Source: Fibrobacter sp. UWH6 (lineage in GTDB: Bacteria; Fibrobacterota; Fibrobacteria; Fibrobacterales; Fibrobacteraceae). From it: a stretch of 64,000 bases of DNA. The translations under genes were made by a program, and so were the position numbers. The stretch is taken from assembly GCF_900142465.1 (NCBI RefSeq), contig NZ_FRAX01000008.1, positions 82,730-146,729 of the forward strand. The letters are read 5' to 3'. The notes beneath the pieces were generated by a model. That model was not told the origin of the DNA and did no database searches. It worked only from the letters and a program-made list of their open reading frames with translations. Shown piece by piece: positions 21,790 to 30,580 of the stretch. Numbering within the stretch: the stretch's first letter is position 1; every line of letters starts with the position of its first letter.

Positions 21790-23487
21790 CTACTTCACAT
21801 TAAACTTTACAGCGGGACCATAAGCGGGTTTCGCCACATAAATTCCAGGATTTTTCACAAGCCCGCGAACCTGTTCCGCAATACCCGCAGACAAACCGTA
21901 CACAGTCCCCACATAATTTCCATTTACGGTAAAGACTGAATAGTTCTGCGGAGTAGCCACGTTAAATTGCAGGCGTGTTCCGACAACCGCATTCGGATCT
22001 CCAAGACTGACCCAGTCCACATTGCCGTAAGCACCCGTAAACTGTAGCTTCAGCACATGTTCCCCTTCGGCGATTTCAGACACGGGGAATTCGATTTCGG
22101 AATAGGTTACCCAATCTCCGCCCTTGGGAATCTTGACCGTATCGGTCACCGTCTTGTCGTCGATGTACAGGATAAAGCCTGCCCCCTCGAGACCGCTAGC
22201 CACTCGGGCAGAACCGACAAGAGAATCATGGGCTCCAACGTTCACAGAATATTCCAGCCATTCACCCACCTGGGTATAGCCCAAGGAATAGCCTTCGCAA
22301 TCCTTGGTATTCAGGGAGTCGGAGCAGCCAAAGCCAACGATATCCACAGCATCATCCCTATAGACATTTCCCTGGTTTGAAGCATCCTTGTCGTAGAAGG
22401 AAACACGGTTTCCGCCCTTGTCATAATTTTCAGCTTCAATTTTTCCGGGCAACGCAATGATTCCGTCAAACGGTTCTTGAACGGCAGGAGTCGTCTCAAC
22501 AGTATCCGTCCAGGAATACTGCATACGGTCTACGCCAGACTGGTTCACGATTTCAAGTTTGGTATTGGCTCCTTCACCGGAACGGGTTACCATACTGTAC
22601 CAGTCACCATCGCGGAGGCCAACCCAGTAGAAACTGCCCATCTGCCATTCACGAAGTTGTTCGGACATACCGCGAATGTAGGCCATGAAGTAGTTGGTGG
22701 GATTGGGATCGTTGTAATCCATGATCTCGTAATGAACGCCGTTCTTGTCGCCAGGGCCCATAGCGCCACCCCATTCGGTTGCCACGGTGCGGTCGGCGTA
22801 CTTGCCCACCTTGCCCTTGAAACTGTTCATCCAGCCCTGTTCGGTAGTAATGCTCATGTTCCAGAAGGTGTATTCGTGCACTGCGAAAAGGCATCCATCA
22901 AAACGGGAATCGTCGGCGATTTCGGGCACATTCCATGCAAGGCCCGTACCATCCAGCAAAACATGGTCACGAGGAACATCCGGGTAACGAGCCAGCCACT
23001 TTGCGTACAGACTACGAAGTTCGTCCTTGGTGTACATGTGGGGTTCGTTGAAAATTTCGAAATAGGCATTGGGATTGTCACCGTATTCCTTGATGACGGT
23101 ATCCCACATTTTCCACCAGTCATCCATGTTCTTGGGGCCGGCGGGCTGTGCAGGGCCCCAGTAGCCAACGAGCATACGACCGTGAGCCAGAATACCGTCG
23201 ATAATGCCCTTATAGGAGCTCCAGGCCTTTAAAGCGGTAGGTTCGTTAATAGGAATGCGCAGGCTGTTGATGCCCAGTTTTTCTACGAACTGGCTCATGA
23301 CGCGGTCGGACAGCGCGTAGGCGGCCTGGTAGTCCTCAGTGCCGGTCATGCCGGAAAGTTTCAGCACATCGGAGACGAAATTGTCACGCTTATCAGCCCA
23401 GTTCGTACCGCGGAACTGATTCGTTACCGCAAAGGAGCTAACGGCAAAAACAGCAGCAAATGCTGCAACGGAAACCAATTTCCCCAT
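21790..23487 (-). CDS. GH5 endoglycosidase with CBM6 module
   Basis: Secreted 565-aa enzyme of the cellulase superfamily; signal peptide at 1-20 (ends SSFA). The barrel covers about 25-330. The acid/base Glu is in FEIFNEPH near residue 145 and the nucleophile Glu in ATEWGG near residue 239, with conserved LRIPINEP and HEYTFW. GH5 includes endoglucanases, mannanases and others, and the subfamily cannot be fixed by eye. The CBM6 at about 342-492 is of the GCSDSLNTKDCEGY type, also found in the GH2 and GH141-like proteins. The tail ends VKFNVK. The promoter is the perfect palindrome at 23604-23630. Confidence 0.9.
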   Translation of the reverse strand: MGKLVSVAAFAAVFAVSSFAVTNQFRGTNWADKRDNFVSDVLKLSGMTGTEDYQAAYALSDRVMSQFVEKLGINSLRIPINEPTALKAWSSYKGIIDGILAHGRMLVGYWGPAQPAGPKNMDDWWKMWDTVIKEYGDNPNAYFEIFNEPHMYTKDELRSLYAKWLARYPDVPRDHVLLDGTGLAWNVPEIADDSRFDGCLFAVHEYTFWNMSITTEQGWMNSFKGKVGKYADRTVATEWGGAMGPGDKNGVHYEIMDYNDPNPTNYFMAYIRGMSEQLREWQMGSFYWVGLRDGDWYSMVTRSGEGANTKLEIVNQSGVDRMQYSWTDTVETTPAVQEPFDGIIALPGKIEAENYDKGGNRVSFYDKDASNQGNVYRDDAVDIVGFGCSDSLNTKDCEGYSLGYTQVGEWLEYSVNVGAHDSLVGSARVASGLEGAGFILYIDDKTVTDTVKIPKGGDWVTYSEIEFPVSEIAEGEHVLKLQFTGAYGNVDWVSLGDPNAVVGTRLQFNVATPQNYSVFTVNGNYVGTVYGLSAGIAEQVRGLVKNPGIYVAKPAYGPAVKFNVK

Positions 23488-23558
23488 AATATCCTCTCAA
23501 TTGCGTCAACCACGACGCACCAACCGTAAACGGAACCACCACAATCCTGTTTACAAGT

Positions 23559-23630
23559 CTAAAGATATTTTTCACAGCGGTAAAAAACGCAAACAAAAAA
23601 AAAGTTCCTTTGACATTTTGTCAAAGGAAC
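23559..23630 (-). promoter_or_regulatory. CAZyme-type promoter of GH5; palindrome also a terminator for GH27
   Basis: Core TTGACATTTTGTCAA at 23610-23624 within a perfect 27-bp inverted repeat (23604-23630). The -10-like box is at 23559-23570 (AAATATCTTTAG on -), 40 bp downstream. The inverted repeat begins 24 bp after the GH27 stop and on - is followed by nine Ts, so it also has every feature of an intrinsic terminator. Confidence 0.75.
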
Positions 23631-23653
23631 CAAAATCAATCTGACTTGTTTTT

Positions 23654-25471
23654 TTAGCGAAGCAGATACATGCCGTTGGAACGCTTCTTTGTTTCGCGGC
23701 CCAGATTTCGGCCCGTCAGAGAATAGGCGTTACGTTCGCCCTTCACAAGACCGGCAGAACGGCTCTGAGCCACCTTCTTACCAATGCGAGCTGTACCACT
23801 ACCCTCGAACTGAACATAGTCAATATCCATCCAGTCACTAGTAACAGTAAAGCGGAGAATGTGTTCGCCCTTGGTCAAGTTCACCTTCTTTTCAACCAGG
23901 TTGTAGTCATCGTAATTATCATCGCCTTCACCCTTGGGCACGGAGATTTCTTCGGTAATGTCAGTACCGTCTACAGAGAACTTGAAGCTGGAAGTTTCGT
24001 TGGCAGAAGCCACATAGGCGCCCAAAGTGTATTCACCTGTTTCGGCAACATCAACTGTATATTCGAGCCAATCACCCTTCTGGTTGTAACCAATTACAAT
24101 GCGGCCGTCAGTCTTTTCATAAATGTCTACGGGAGTTCCCTTACGGTAATCGCTGTTGCCCTGATTTTCGGAATCGCCATCGCTATAGGAAACGTTACCC
24201 TGGCCGATACCGCTAACGTCAAAATCTTCCATTTCGATCTTGCCGGGGATTGCAAAGGCCTTGCCCTTGAACGGTTCGCGGGGAACGGGTTCAAGAATCA
24301 AGCGGAGCAATACAGAACCGTGGGCAGGAACTTCAACAGAGACATGGTTCAGCTTGCCCAAATCCTTCTTCTGCCAGGCATCGCGAACTTCCACTTCACC
24401 AGTTACACCGATATCTGCGAAATCGCATTCGATAGTCTGGGTAGAGGTATTGTCATTCAGGAGAGCTACAGCGAGGTCACCATTGCGCAAGGGCTTGGTC
24501 CAGACCTGCTTACCATCTACATTAGAAATTCGATGTCCCTGCACGCCCAGGGAATCCTGGTTAATGGCAATCATATCCTTGTTCAGGTAAAGCTCCTTCA
24601 CCTGGTCGCTCATCTTGCGGACATCGGAACTGATCATGATGGGAGCCGCCATAATGGACCACATGGTCATCTGGGACTTCTGTTCTTCATAAGTCAGGTT
24701 TCTGTTATCCACTTCGAGCATGTCCGGGTCATTCCAGTTACCCGGCTTTGCAATCTTCCAGTACTTGTCATTGGCATCGATAATTTCGTAAACGCCGCGG
24801 TACCAGGAGGTAGATCTCCATTCGGGGCCAATATCGAAAGTGGTACGCCACAGATGGGCGATTTTCGGCATCCAGTCCTTATATTCCCAGGCGCAAATGC
24901 TGAACACGATGTCGCGGCCGGAATTGCGGAGAGCCTTGGACATACGGGTGTAATCTTCTTCCTGGTTGGAGCCGGGAGCCGGGTCGCAGTTATCGTACTT
25001 CAGGTAGTCAACGCCCCATTCGGCAAACTTCTTGGCATCCTGTTCTTCGTGCATGTAGGAGCCGTTTTCGCTTACCCAGTTGCTGTTGTAATGATGGCAG
25101 GTACGTTTACCGCGGTCGCCATACACGCCGAACTTCAGGCCCTTCTTATGAATGTAATCGGCCAGAGCCTTCATGCCACTGGGGAAAGTCTTGGGATGGT
25201 TCTGGAGGTCGCCATTGGCGTCGCGCTTGGTGTCCATCCAGTTGTCGTCCAGATTCAGGTAGATATAGCCAGCATCGCGAAGGCCAGAAGAAACCATGGC
25301 GTCGGCCACTTCCTTGATCTGGGTTTCGTTGATGTTTTCGTGGAATACGTTCCAGCTGTTCCAGCCCAGAGGGGGCGTAAGCACCAGACTATCTGGGTGG
25401 GCATTTGCAGTAACGGCAGCTACAGCCATAGCGGCTGCAGCAAGACCCATCTGTTTCTTCAAACCGAACAT
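23654..25471 (-). CDS. GH27 alpha-galactosidase with CBM6 module
   Basis: Secreted 605-aa alpha-galactosidase; signal peptide at 1-24 (ends TANA). Clan GH-D features are clear: PPLGWNSWN at the N-terminus, LNLDDNWM, the nucleophile Asp in DYLKYDNCD near residue 160, and a later Asp in TTFDIGPEW as the probable acid/base. A beta-sandwich domain follows the barrel. The CBM6 is at about 404-554; its DSENQGNSDYRKGTPVDIY loop matches the GH43/GH30 type but lacks their Cys pair. The tail is shorter than in the neighbours and stops at GMYLLR, without the final beta-strand. Likely substrates are galactomannan or galactosylated xyloglucan. Confidence 0.93.
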   Translation of the reverse strand: MFGLKKQMGLAAAAMAVAAVTANAHPDSLVLTPPLGWNSWNVFHENINETQIKEVADAMVSSGLRDAGYIYLNLDDNWMDTKRDANGDLQNHPKTFPSGMKALADYIHKKGLKFGVYGDRGKRTCHHYNSNWVSENGSYMHEEQDAKKFAEWGVDYLKYDNCDPAPGSNQEEDYTRMSKALRNSGRDIVFSICAWEYKDWMPKIAHLWRTTFDIGPEWRSTSWYRGVYEIIDANDKYWKIAKPGNWNDPDMLEVDNRNLTYEEQKSQMTMWSIMAAPIMISSDVRKMSDQVKELYLNKDMIAINQDSLGVQGHRISNVDGKQVWTKPLRNGDLAVALLNDNTSTQTIECDFADIGVTGEVEVRDAWQKKDLGKLNHVSVEVPAHGSVLLRLILEPVPREPFKGKAFAIPGKIEMEDFDVSGIGQGNVSYSDGDSENQGNSDYRKGTPVDIYEKTDGRIVIGYNQKGDWLEYTVDVAETGEYTLGAYVASANETSSFKFSVDGTDITEEISVPKGEGDDNYDDYNLVEKKVNLTKGEHILRFTVTSDWMDIDYVQFEGSGTARIGKKVAQSRSAGLVKGERNAYSLTGRNLGRETKKRSNGMYLLR

Positions 25472-25496
25472 CTTTTCACTCCTGTTTAATTCGGTA

Positions 25497-25562
25497 TTAA
25501 ACTATCCACTTCTGTCACTGAAAACACCAACCTACCAGAATATTTCATGGACATTTTGTCTA
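25497..25562 (-). promoter_or_regulatory. CAZyme-type promoter of GH27
   Basis: Palindrome TGGACATTTTGTCTA at 25548-25562, only 4 bp from the stop codon of the upstream esterase. The -10-like box is at 25497-25507 (GGATAGTTTAA on -), 41 bp downstream. Confidence 0.65.
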
Positions 25563-25566
25563 GATA

Positions 25567-27087
25567 TTATCGACCAACCTGAATCGATTTCACAGAACTT
25601 CCTGAACGAACCATATACACGCCAGATTTTTTTACCAGCGAAAGTACATTCGATTTCATTTCATTGAAATTCAAGGCATCAATCTTTCCAAGGTAGGCAC
25701 CAGATAAACCGTAGACTTCATAAGTTCGTAAAACATTACGATCCAAATTCAACGCATGCACAGCGGTTTCGCAGCAGGGAACCATGGGCACATCATTTTC
25801 ATCAACCTTTTCAATGGAAACATTATCCAGCATAAGGGTTCCCGTAGATGTCGCCGCATTAAAGCTTAGGCGGGCATTGGTGTCCGTCGCAGCGGTCATC
25901 TGGAAATAGAATGAAAGGGGCTGCATGGAAGTACTAACGTCAAAATTCTGGACCGCGGTCAAATAGCTATCCCAAGGATCTTCGTGCTGTTCCACGTTCA
26001 CTTCAAGAACACGATCTGCATCGGCACCGGCCTCAAAACTGACCTTGTACCATTCACCCTGTTCAAGATGAAGATTGTGCTGGATCAGCTGCACGGTATA
26101 AGGCTGCGACCCGACAGCGGAAATATCAAGAACATACTTGCCATCCTTCACAGAACCAACGGACTTACCATCGCCATGATTCTGGAGGGTCCATGCATTC
26201 GCAGTAGAATCGAAACCACCATTATAAATGCTGTCGCGGTTGGTGGGTTCAACAAAAGGAGGTACGGCAGGCGTTTCCGCTACCGCTCCGTCGAGAGAGA
26301 AGCGCTTTACAAAATTCCAGATTTCGTCAGAGGTATTGACGCTGGCCAAATCCATGGAATACCAATGGCCCTTATCCTTAATGGAAATCAGACGGATATC
26401 GCTATTTTCCTTACAGCCGCTCCATTTTTCCATGGAGGCTGCAGAAGTGGTTTTGCCAACTGGATATTGGGAAATCTTTTCGGAGTTGGAGGAACAGCCT
26501 TCGTATTCCACCCAACGCTTCAAATAGGAAACAGCGCTGTTGTAGTTCACCGTAGGATCCGTCGTGCCGTGAGTATGCAGAATCGGCATCATGCGCTTGC
26601 TGGCGGGAGCGGGATTTCCAACCGGGTAGCCGGACACGGGAGCAATTGCAGCAATCTGGTCGCTCATCTTGTTAGCAGCGTGATAGCTCATCATGCCGCC
26701 CATGGAGAAGCCTGAAACATATACGCGTTTCTTATCAATTCCGTATTTCGTATACATTTCATTGATGATTGCTTTCAGGAAGTTCACATCCTTGTCGCCA
26801 GAAATATCCCAGGACTTATTTTCGCCATTAGGGAACACCACCACAAATCGGGCGGTATCCGCGATTTCTTCCCACTTAGCCGCATCATGCTGGTAGGGGG
26901 CATCCTGATTCATGCCATGCATCTGAATAATCAGGGGGCGATCTTTTTCGATATTAGCGGGTGCGTAAACCAGCATATTACGGTTCGCACCATTCACATT
27001 GATATTCTGAGAAGGAATCCCAAAGGAACTTCCCATAAATACAGTCAACGCAGCAAATGCTGCGACAAAGAACTTTTTGCCAGACAT
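25567..27087 (-). CDS. CE1/LpqC-type esterase with CBM4/9-like domain
   Basis: Secreted 506-aa esterase. Three in-frame ATGs lie at 27099, 27093 and 27087. I prefer 27087 because GAGGATGTGG then sits at normal distance and the signal peptide (MSGKKFFVAAFAALTVF...) follows. The alpha/beta-hydrolase part has the oxyanion motif QMHGMNQ, the nucleophile elbow SGFSMGGMMS (Ser near residue 127), the Asp in HGTTDPTV and the His in DKGHWYSMD. A CBM4/9-type beta-sandwich at about 287-429 (IYNGGFDSTANAWTLQ...LDNVSIEKV) replaces the usual CBM6. The tail ends IQVGR. It is a relative of the partial gene at the left edge. Feruloyl or acetyl esterase on xylan is likely. Confidence 0.85.
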   Translation of the reverse strand: MSGKKFFVAAFAALTVFMGSSFGIPSQNINVNGANRNMLVYAPANIEKDRPLIIQMHGMNQDAPYQHDAAKWEEIADTARFVVVFPNGENKSWDISGDKDVNFLKAIINEMYTKYGIDKKRVYVSGFSMGGMMSYHAANKMSDQIAAIAPVSGYPVGNPAPASKRMMPILHTHGTTDPTVNYNSAVSYLKRWVEYEGCSSNSEKISQYPVGKTTSAASMEKWSGCKENSDIRLISIKDKGHWYSMDLASVNTSDEIWNFVKRFSLDGAVAETPAVPPFVEPTNRDSIYNGGFDSTANAWTLQNHGDGKSVGSVKDGKYVLDISAVGSQPYTVQLIQHNLHLEQGEWYKVSFEAGADADRVLEVNVEQHEDPWDSYLTAVQNFDVSTSMQPLSFYFQMTAATDTNARLSFNAATSTGTLMLDNVSIEKVDENDVPMVPCCETAVHALNLDRNVLRTYEVYGLSGAYLGKIDALNFNEMKSNVLSLVKKSGVYMVRSGSSVKSIQVGR

Positions 27088-27135
27088 CCACATCCTCATT
27101 TTTAAGGTTAGCGGACACCACTCCGCGAACCCACC

Positions 27136-27202
27136 TTAAAACTATATGGGTTGTAAGCAAAAAGAAAACATCAAACCATAACAACTATGGATAAAAAGTC
27201 CA
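27136..27202 (-). promoter_or_regulatory. CAZyme-type promoter of the CE1-like esterase
   Basis: Palindrome TGGATAAAAAGTCCA at 27188-27202 (two mismatches to the core). The -10-like box is at 27136-27149 (CATATAGTTTTAA on -), 39 bp downstream. Confidence 0.6.
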
Positions 27203-27215
27203 TGACAAAACAAGC

Positions 27216-27250
27216 AAAAAAAAACGGCACCCGACGTAAATCAGGTACCG
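27216..27250 (-). terminator. Terminator of the second GH43 gene
   Basis: A 10-pair stem with wobbles (27225-27234 with 27241-27250) is followed on - by nine Ts. It lies 43 bp past the GH43 stop. Confidence 0.8.
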
Positions 27251-27292
27251 CTTTAGTGTATGGGATGTGTTATGAAAGATCGTTTGTAAAAT

Positions 27293-29659
27293 TTACTTGG
27301 TCACGGAAATCTTGTGAACCAGGCCACCACGGACTGGCTTTACGATATACATGCCGCTCTGCTTTACAAAATCGCGGGTAACGTTCACGATATCGGCGCC
27401 ATTGCTGTTCACGATTCCCAGCAAGTTTCCGTTCAGGTTAAACACGCGGTAGTTCTGCTGACCGCCAACCACCATGCGAATGTCCCTGATGGAGGTGGTG
27501 CCAATAGGAGCGGGATCCGTTGCGTCCTTACCTTCGGCAAAGTTAAAGTAGTCAATGTCGAACCAGTCTGCGGTGGCGGTAAAGCGCAGGATATGTTCAC
27601 CGGCAGGCAGGACCACATTGGCATTCACCTTGTTGTAATCATCAAAGTTCTGTTCTTCGCTATCACCGTCTTTCTTTGCAGCAGGAACAGCGATGTCTTC
27701 AGTAAGATCCTTACCATCCAGAGAAAGCTTGAAGCTGGAGCCACCATCGGAAGCGACTGCGGCAAACAAAGTATAGTCACCAGCCTTTGTAACATTGATG
27801 GTATATTCCAGCCATTCATCCTTCTGGATATAGCCAACCACAATGCGGTCGCCAGATTTCTTGTACAGATCTACGCCAGTATCCTTACGGTAATCGGAGC
27901 ATTCGCTAACCTTGTCACCAGTGCAGGCACGATTTTCGGAATCCTTGTCGCTGTAAGACGGACCGCCCTTGCCCTTACCCGGATCGTCAAAGTCTTCAGC
28001 TTCGATCTGGCCAGGAAGTGCCCACGGAGTCTGGGTTGCATTGTGTGCCGTCTGGGGAATAGGTTCTGCGCCGGCACCATCCAGGTAGATTTCATCATTT
28101 GCGTCTACACCAATCTTGAACCAGTCAAAGTCAACAGATCCGCCAGCGGTTTTTGTTGCCCAGTTGAACAAGCCAAAACGATTACCCACGAACATGTGCA
28201 AATCGAAGCTCAAGCTTACATTAGTACCGATCTTCTTCCAAGAACTGCCATCTTCGCTGTAGTAGAAGGAGGCTGTGCCCTTATCGATAGGAATGTCAAA
28301 ATCGACGCGGAGGTAAACCTTGGAGCCAGAAAGATTTTCAGAAGCCTCGCGCTTTTCACCATCCTTGGTGCCGCTGTACATGACAACCTTATAGCTGCCA
28401 CTTTCCTTCGTAATGGCCACCATGCCCTTGTTGTCCTGCCAAGCAGCAAGACCGGCAACATCGCCATCATTCATATTAGAGCCATCCACCAAGGTACGGC
28501 CAACGCACTTGGGGCCAAAGGTACGCTGAGTCAGCATATTCTTGACGCTGGTAATGCGGGCATCGGTACGGCCAGTGGTAATGCGGAGCTTGCCATCAGC
28601 CAGTTTCCACTTGGAGTTATCCGGATTGTGGTTCCACTGCCATTCCAGCGGAAGTTCGTCGCCATCAAAGTCATCGGAAGTGACCATGCCGTAACCCGGT
28701 TCCACTTCGCTAGGCAAATCCAAAGTTGCGGGAGCCTTCTTGGAACCGCCTTCAGGTTCCGGCCAACCATCCTTCCACACCGTGGGAACCAGGTGAGAAA
28801 TACGGCCAATAGGACCAGAATCGCGGAACAGGAGCGCATACCACTTGCCATCGGGAGTATCAAAAATACCGCCCTGGGCTACGCCATTATCCTGCAAGAA
28901 GATTCGGCCGGTAAAGCCATCCAAAAGGTTCTTGGAACGATAAACAATTTCAGTACGGCAAGCGCCTGCGGGCCAAGAAATAGTAAACAGGTAGTATTCA
29001 CCGTTCACCTTTTCCATGTGAGAGCCTTCCTGCTGCACATAGTAATCGCGATCGCCCTTGCCGGTAATCTTGTTGACACTAACGCCACCAACCTTGCCGC
29101 TCTTGCCGCCAGCCTTTACGCCAGACGCATCGTCGTTCAGCTGCACATAGCTAATCTGATCGCCAGAACCGTAGAAAACCCAGGCCGTGCCGTCATCATC
29201 GAAGAACAGAGAGGGATCGTGATAGAAGGGCAGCTGGACTTCGCTCCAGGGGCCGCCTTCGATATCCTTGGTCTTGTAAAGGTGAGTCTTGTTGGTGGTA
29301 TAAGACGGAGTCAGGACGTAATAGTAACCGTCCTTCTCTCGATAGCGGATGCTAGAAGCCCAGGAGCCCTTACCATAGGCATCCTTACCGCCGTTCAAAT
29401 TCATGTTGTCGTTATTGGTCAGGGTTTCGTACACATAACCAATAGTGCGCCACTGAGCCAAATCGGTGCTCTTGAAAATGGGAATGCCCGGAGCGTAATG
29501 CATGGTGGTCGTCACCATGTAGTAGTTGCCCTCGACGCGTACAATGGAAGGGTCCGGAGAATCGGACCAGATCACCGGATTATTAACAGTGACGGCAAAG
29601 GCGCCAACTGCAGAACCGAGCAAAGCTGCTCCGGCAAAAAACTTCTTTAACAATCCCAT
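27293..29659 (-). CDS. GH43 beta-xylosidase with C2-type domain and CBM6
   Basis: Secreted 788-aa enzyme. The start at 29659 follows GGAGATTGAT and gives the signal peptide MGLLKKFFAGAALLGSAVG. The propeller shows SPDPSIVRVEGNYYM (base Asp), HDPSLFFDDDG and QEGSHMEKVNGEYY (acid Glu). A concanavalin-like C-terminal beta-xylosidase domain follows at about 335-540 (DDFDGDELPLEWQWNHNP...GNRFGLFNW), as in the GH43_12-type exo-xylosidases and arabinofuranosidases. The CBM6 at about 550-700 has the Cys-pair loop ACTGDKVSECSDYRKDTGVDLY. The tail ends HKISVTK. Its upstream region borders the tandem repeat array. Confidence 0.92.
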   Translation of the reverse strand: MGLLKKFFAGAALLGSAVGAFAVTVNNPVIWSDSPDPSIVRVEGNYYMVTTTMHYAPGIPIFKSTDLAQWRTIGYVYETLTNNDNMNLNGGKDAYGKGSWASSIRYREKDGYYYVLTPSYTTNKTHLYKTKDIEGGPWSEVQLPFYHDPSLFFDDDGTAWVFYGSGDQISYVQLNDDASGVKAGGKSGKVGGVSVNKITGKGDRDYYVQQEGSHMEKVNGEYYLFTISWPAGACRTEIVYRSKNLLDGFTGRIFLQDNGVAQGGIFDTPDGKWYALLFRDSGPIGRISHLVPTVWKDGWPEPEGGSKKAPATLDLPSEVEPGYGMVTSDDFDGDELPLEWQWNHNPDNSKWKLADGKLRITTGRTDARITSVKNMLTQRTFGPKCVGRTLVDGSNMNDGDVAGLAAWQDNKGMVAITKESGSYKVVMYSGTKDGEKREASENLSGSKVYLRVDFDIPIDKGTASFYYSEDGSSWKKIGTNVSLSFDLHMFVGNRFGLFNWATKTAGGSVDFDWFKIGVDANDEIYLDGAGAEPIPQTAHNATQTPWALPGQIEAEDFDDPGKGKGGPSYSDKDSENRACTGDKVSECSDYRKDTGVDLYKKSGDRIVVGYIQKDEWLEYTINVTKAGDYTLFAAVASDGGSSFKLSLDGKDLTEDIAVPAAKKDGDSEEQNFDDYNKVNANVVLPAGEHILRFTATADWFDIDYFNFAEGKDATDPAPIGTTSIRDIRMVVGGQQNYRVFNLNGNLLGIVNSNGADIVNVTRDFVKQSGMYIVKPVRGGLVHKISVTK

Positions 29660-29703
29660 ATCAATCTCCTCAGCAGGCCACACCAACAACCTGCGGTTTT
29701 CAT

Positions 29704-29773
29704 GACTATAAATTACCTCTGTCCAAGGACAAAAAACATGCCTAGACAAAAGCTTTTATTGACATTTTATCAA
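29704..29773 (-). promoter_or_regulatory. CAZyme-type promoter of the second GH43 gene
   Basis: Palindrome TTGACATTTTATCAA at 29759-29773 (one mismatch). The -10-like box is at 29704-29717 (GGTAATTTATAGTC on -), about 42 bp downstream. The right half of the palindrome is the first bases of the tandem repeat array. Confidence 0.6.
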
Positions 29774-30413
29774 TGGGGGGACGTTATAAACGTCTGACTG
29801 TTTTCTATAGGTACTGCTTTGCGGGGAGAGGGCCCGCACTCGGAGTTACGAAGGCCGTCAGCCCTCTCCCCCGCACCCCTTTCCCGCCCGGCCACGTGAA
29901 AGCAGATTAGAACGTTATTGCACAAAAGGAACGTCTTTTTCACTCCTCACTAAAACATTTTTTCAATGGGGGGGGACGTTATAAACGTCTGATTGTTTTC
30001 AGTAGGTACTGCTTTGCGGGGAGAGGGCCCGCACTCGGAGTTACGAAGGCAGTCAGCCCTCTCCCCCGCACCCCTTTCCCGCCCGGCCACGTGAAAGCAG
30101 ATTAGAACGTTATTGCATAAAAGGAACGTCTTTTTCACTCCTCACTAAAACATTTTTTCAATGGGGGGACGTTATAAACGTCTGACTGTTTTCAGTAGGT
30201 TCTGCTTTGCGGGGAGAGGGCCCGCACTCGGAGTTACGAAGGCCGTCAGCCCTCTCCCCCGCACCCCTTTCCCGCCCGGCCACGTGAAAGCAGATTAGAA
30301 CGTTATTGCATAAAAGGAACGTCTTTTTCACTCCTCACTAAAACATTTTATCAATGGGGGGACGTTATAAACGTCTGATTGTTTTCTATAGGTTCTGCTT
30401 TGCGGGGAGAGGG
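29771..30413. repeat. Tandem array of 193-195 bp units, three full plus one partial
   Basis: Units start at 29771, 29964, 30159 and 30352 with CAATGGGGGG followed by ACGTTATAAACGT; the fourth stops near 30413. Each full unit holds a GC-rich part able to fold (GCGGGGAGAGGGC pairs with GCCCTCTCCCCCGC) and an AT-rich end (CTCCTCACTAAAACATTTT). Copies differ at only a few positions, so the amplification is recent. Every junction reads ACATTTT(A/T)TCAATGG, which resembles the right side of the CAZyme palindrome. A 60-codon frame recurs in the units on the - strand but looks like noise. Confidence 0.95.
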
Positions 30414-30424
30414 TGTGATGCATC

Positions 30425-30457
30425 AAAAAAAGAAAGGGTCCGCGAACGGACCCTTTC
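30425..30457 (-). terminator. Terminator of the CE6 / small peptide operon
   Basis: An 11-bp perfect stem (30432-30442 with 30447-30457) with tetraloop is followed on - by seven Ts. It lies 24 bp after the small ORF stop. Confidence 0.92.
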
Positions 30458-30481
30458 CCCTCTAACCACCAAAATTTCGTT

Positions 30482-30565
30482 TTATCCGTAAATCAGACCA
30501 AGCGCTACTGCTACAATGCCGCAGACAACAATCTGTTTTACGATGGAAATTTCGTGAGCGCCCAT
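30482..30565 (-). CDS. 27-residue hydrophobic peptide downstream of CE6
   Basis: ATG at 30565 is preceded by AAGGAAG at ideal spacing, overlapping the end region of the CE6 gene 15 bp upstream. The product starts MGAHEISIVKQ and continues with a single hydrophobic helix (IVVCGIVAVALGLIYG), as in small one-span membrane proteins. The stop is followed by a strong terminator, so CE6 and this peptide form one transcript. No homologue is recognised. The ribosome site, operon position and transmembrane helix together make it more credible than a chance frame. Confidence 0.6.
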   Translation of the reverse strand: MGAHEISIVKQIVVCGIVAVALGLIYG

Positions 30566-30580
30566 AAATCTTCCTTGGTG

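Noticed and set aside
29950..30138. Small gene repeated in the tandem units on the - strand
   Set aside because: It starts at GTG, spans the GC-rich hairpin and encodes low-complexity Arg/Gly/Glu sequence. The frame follows the repeat and shows no sign of selection.
29771..30413. CRISPR array
   Set aside because: Units are 193-195 bp and almost fully identical, with no unique spacers and no cas genes.
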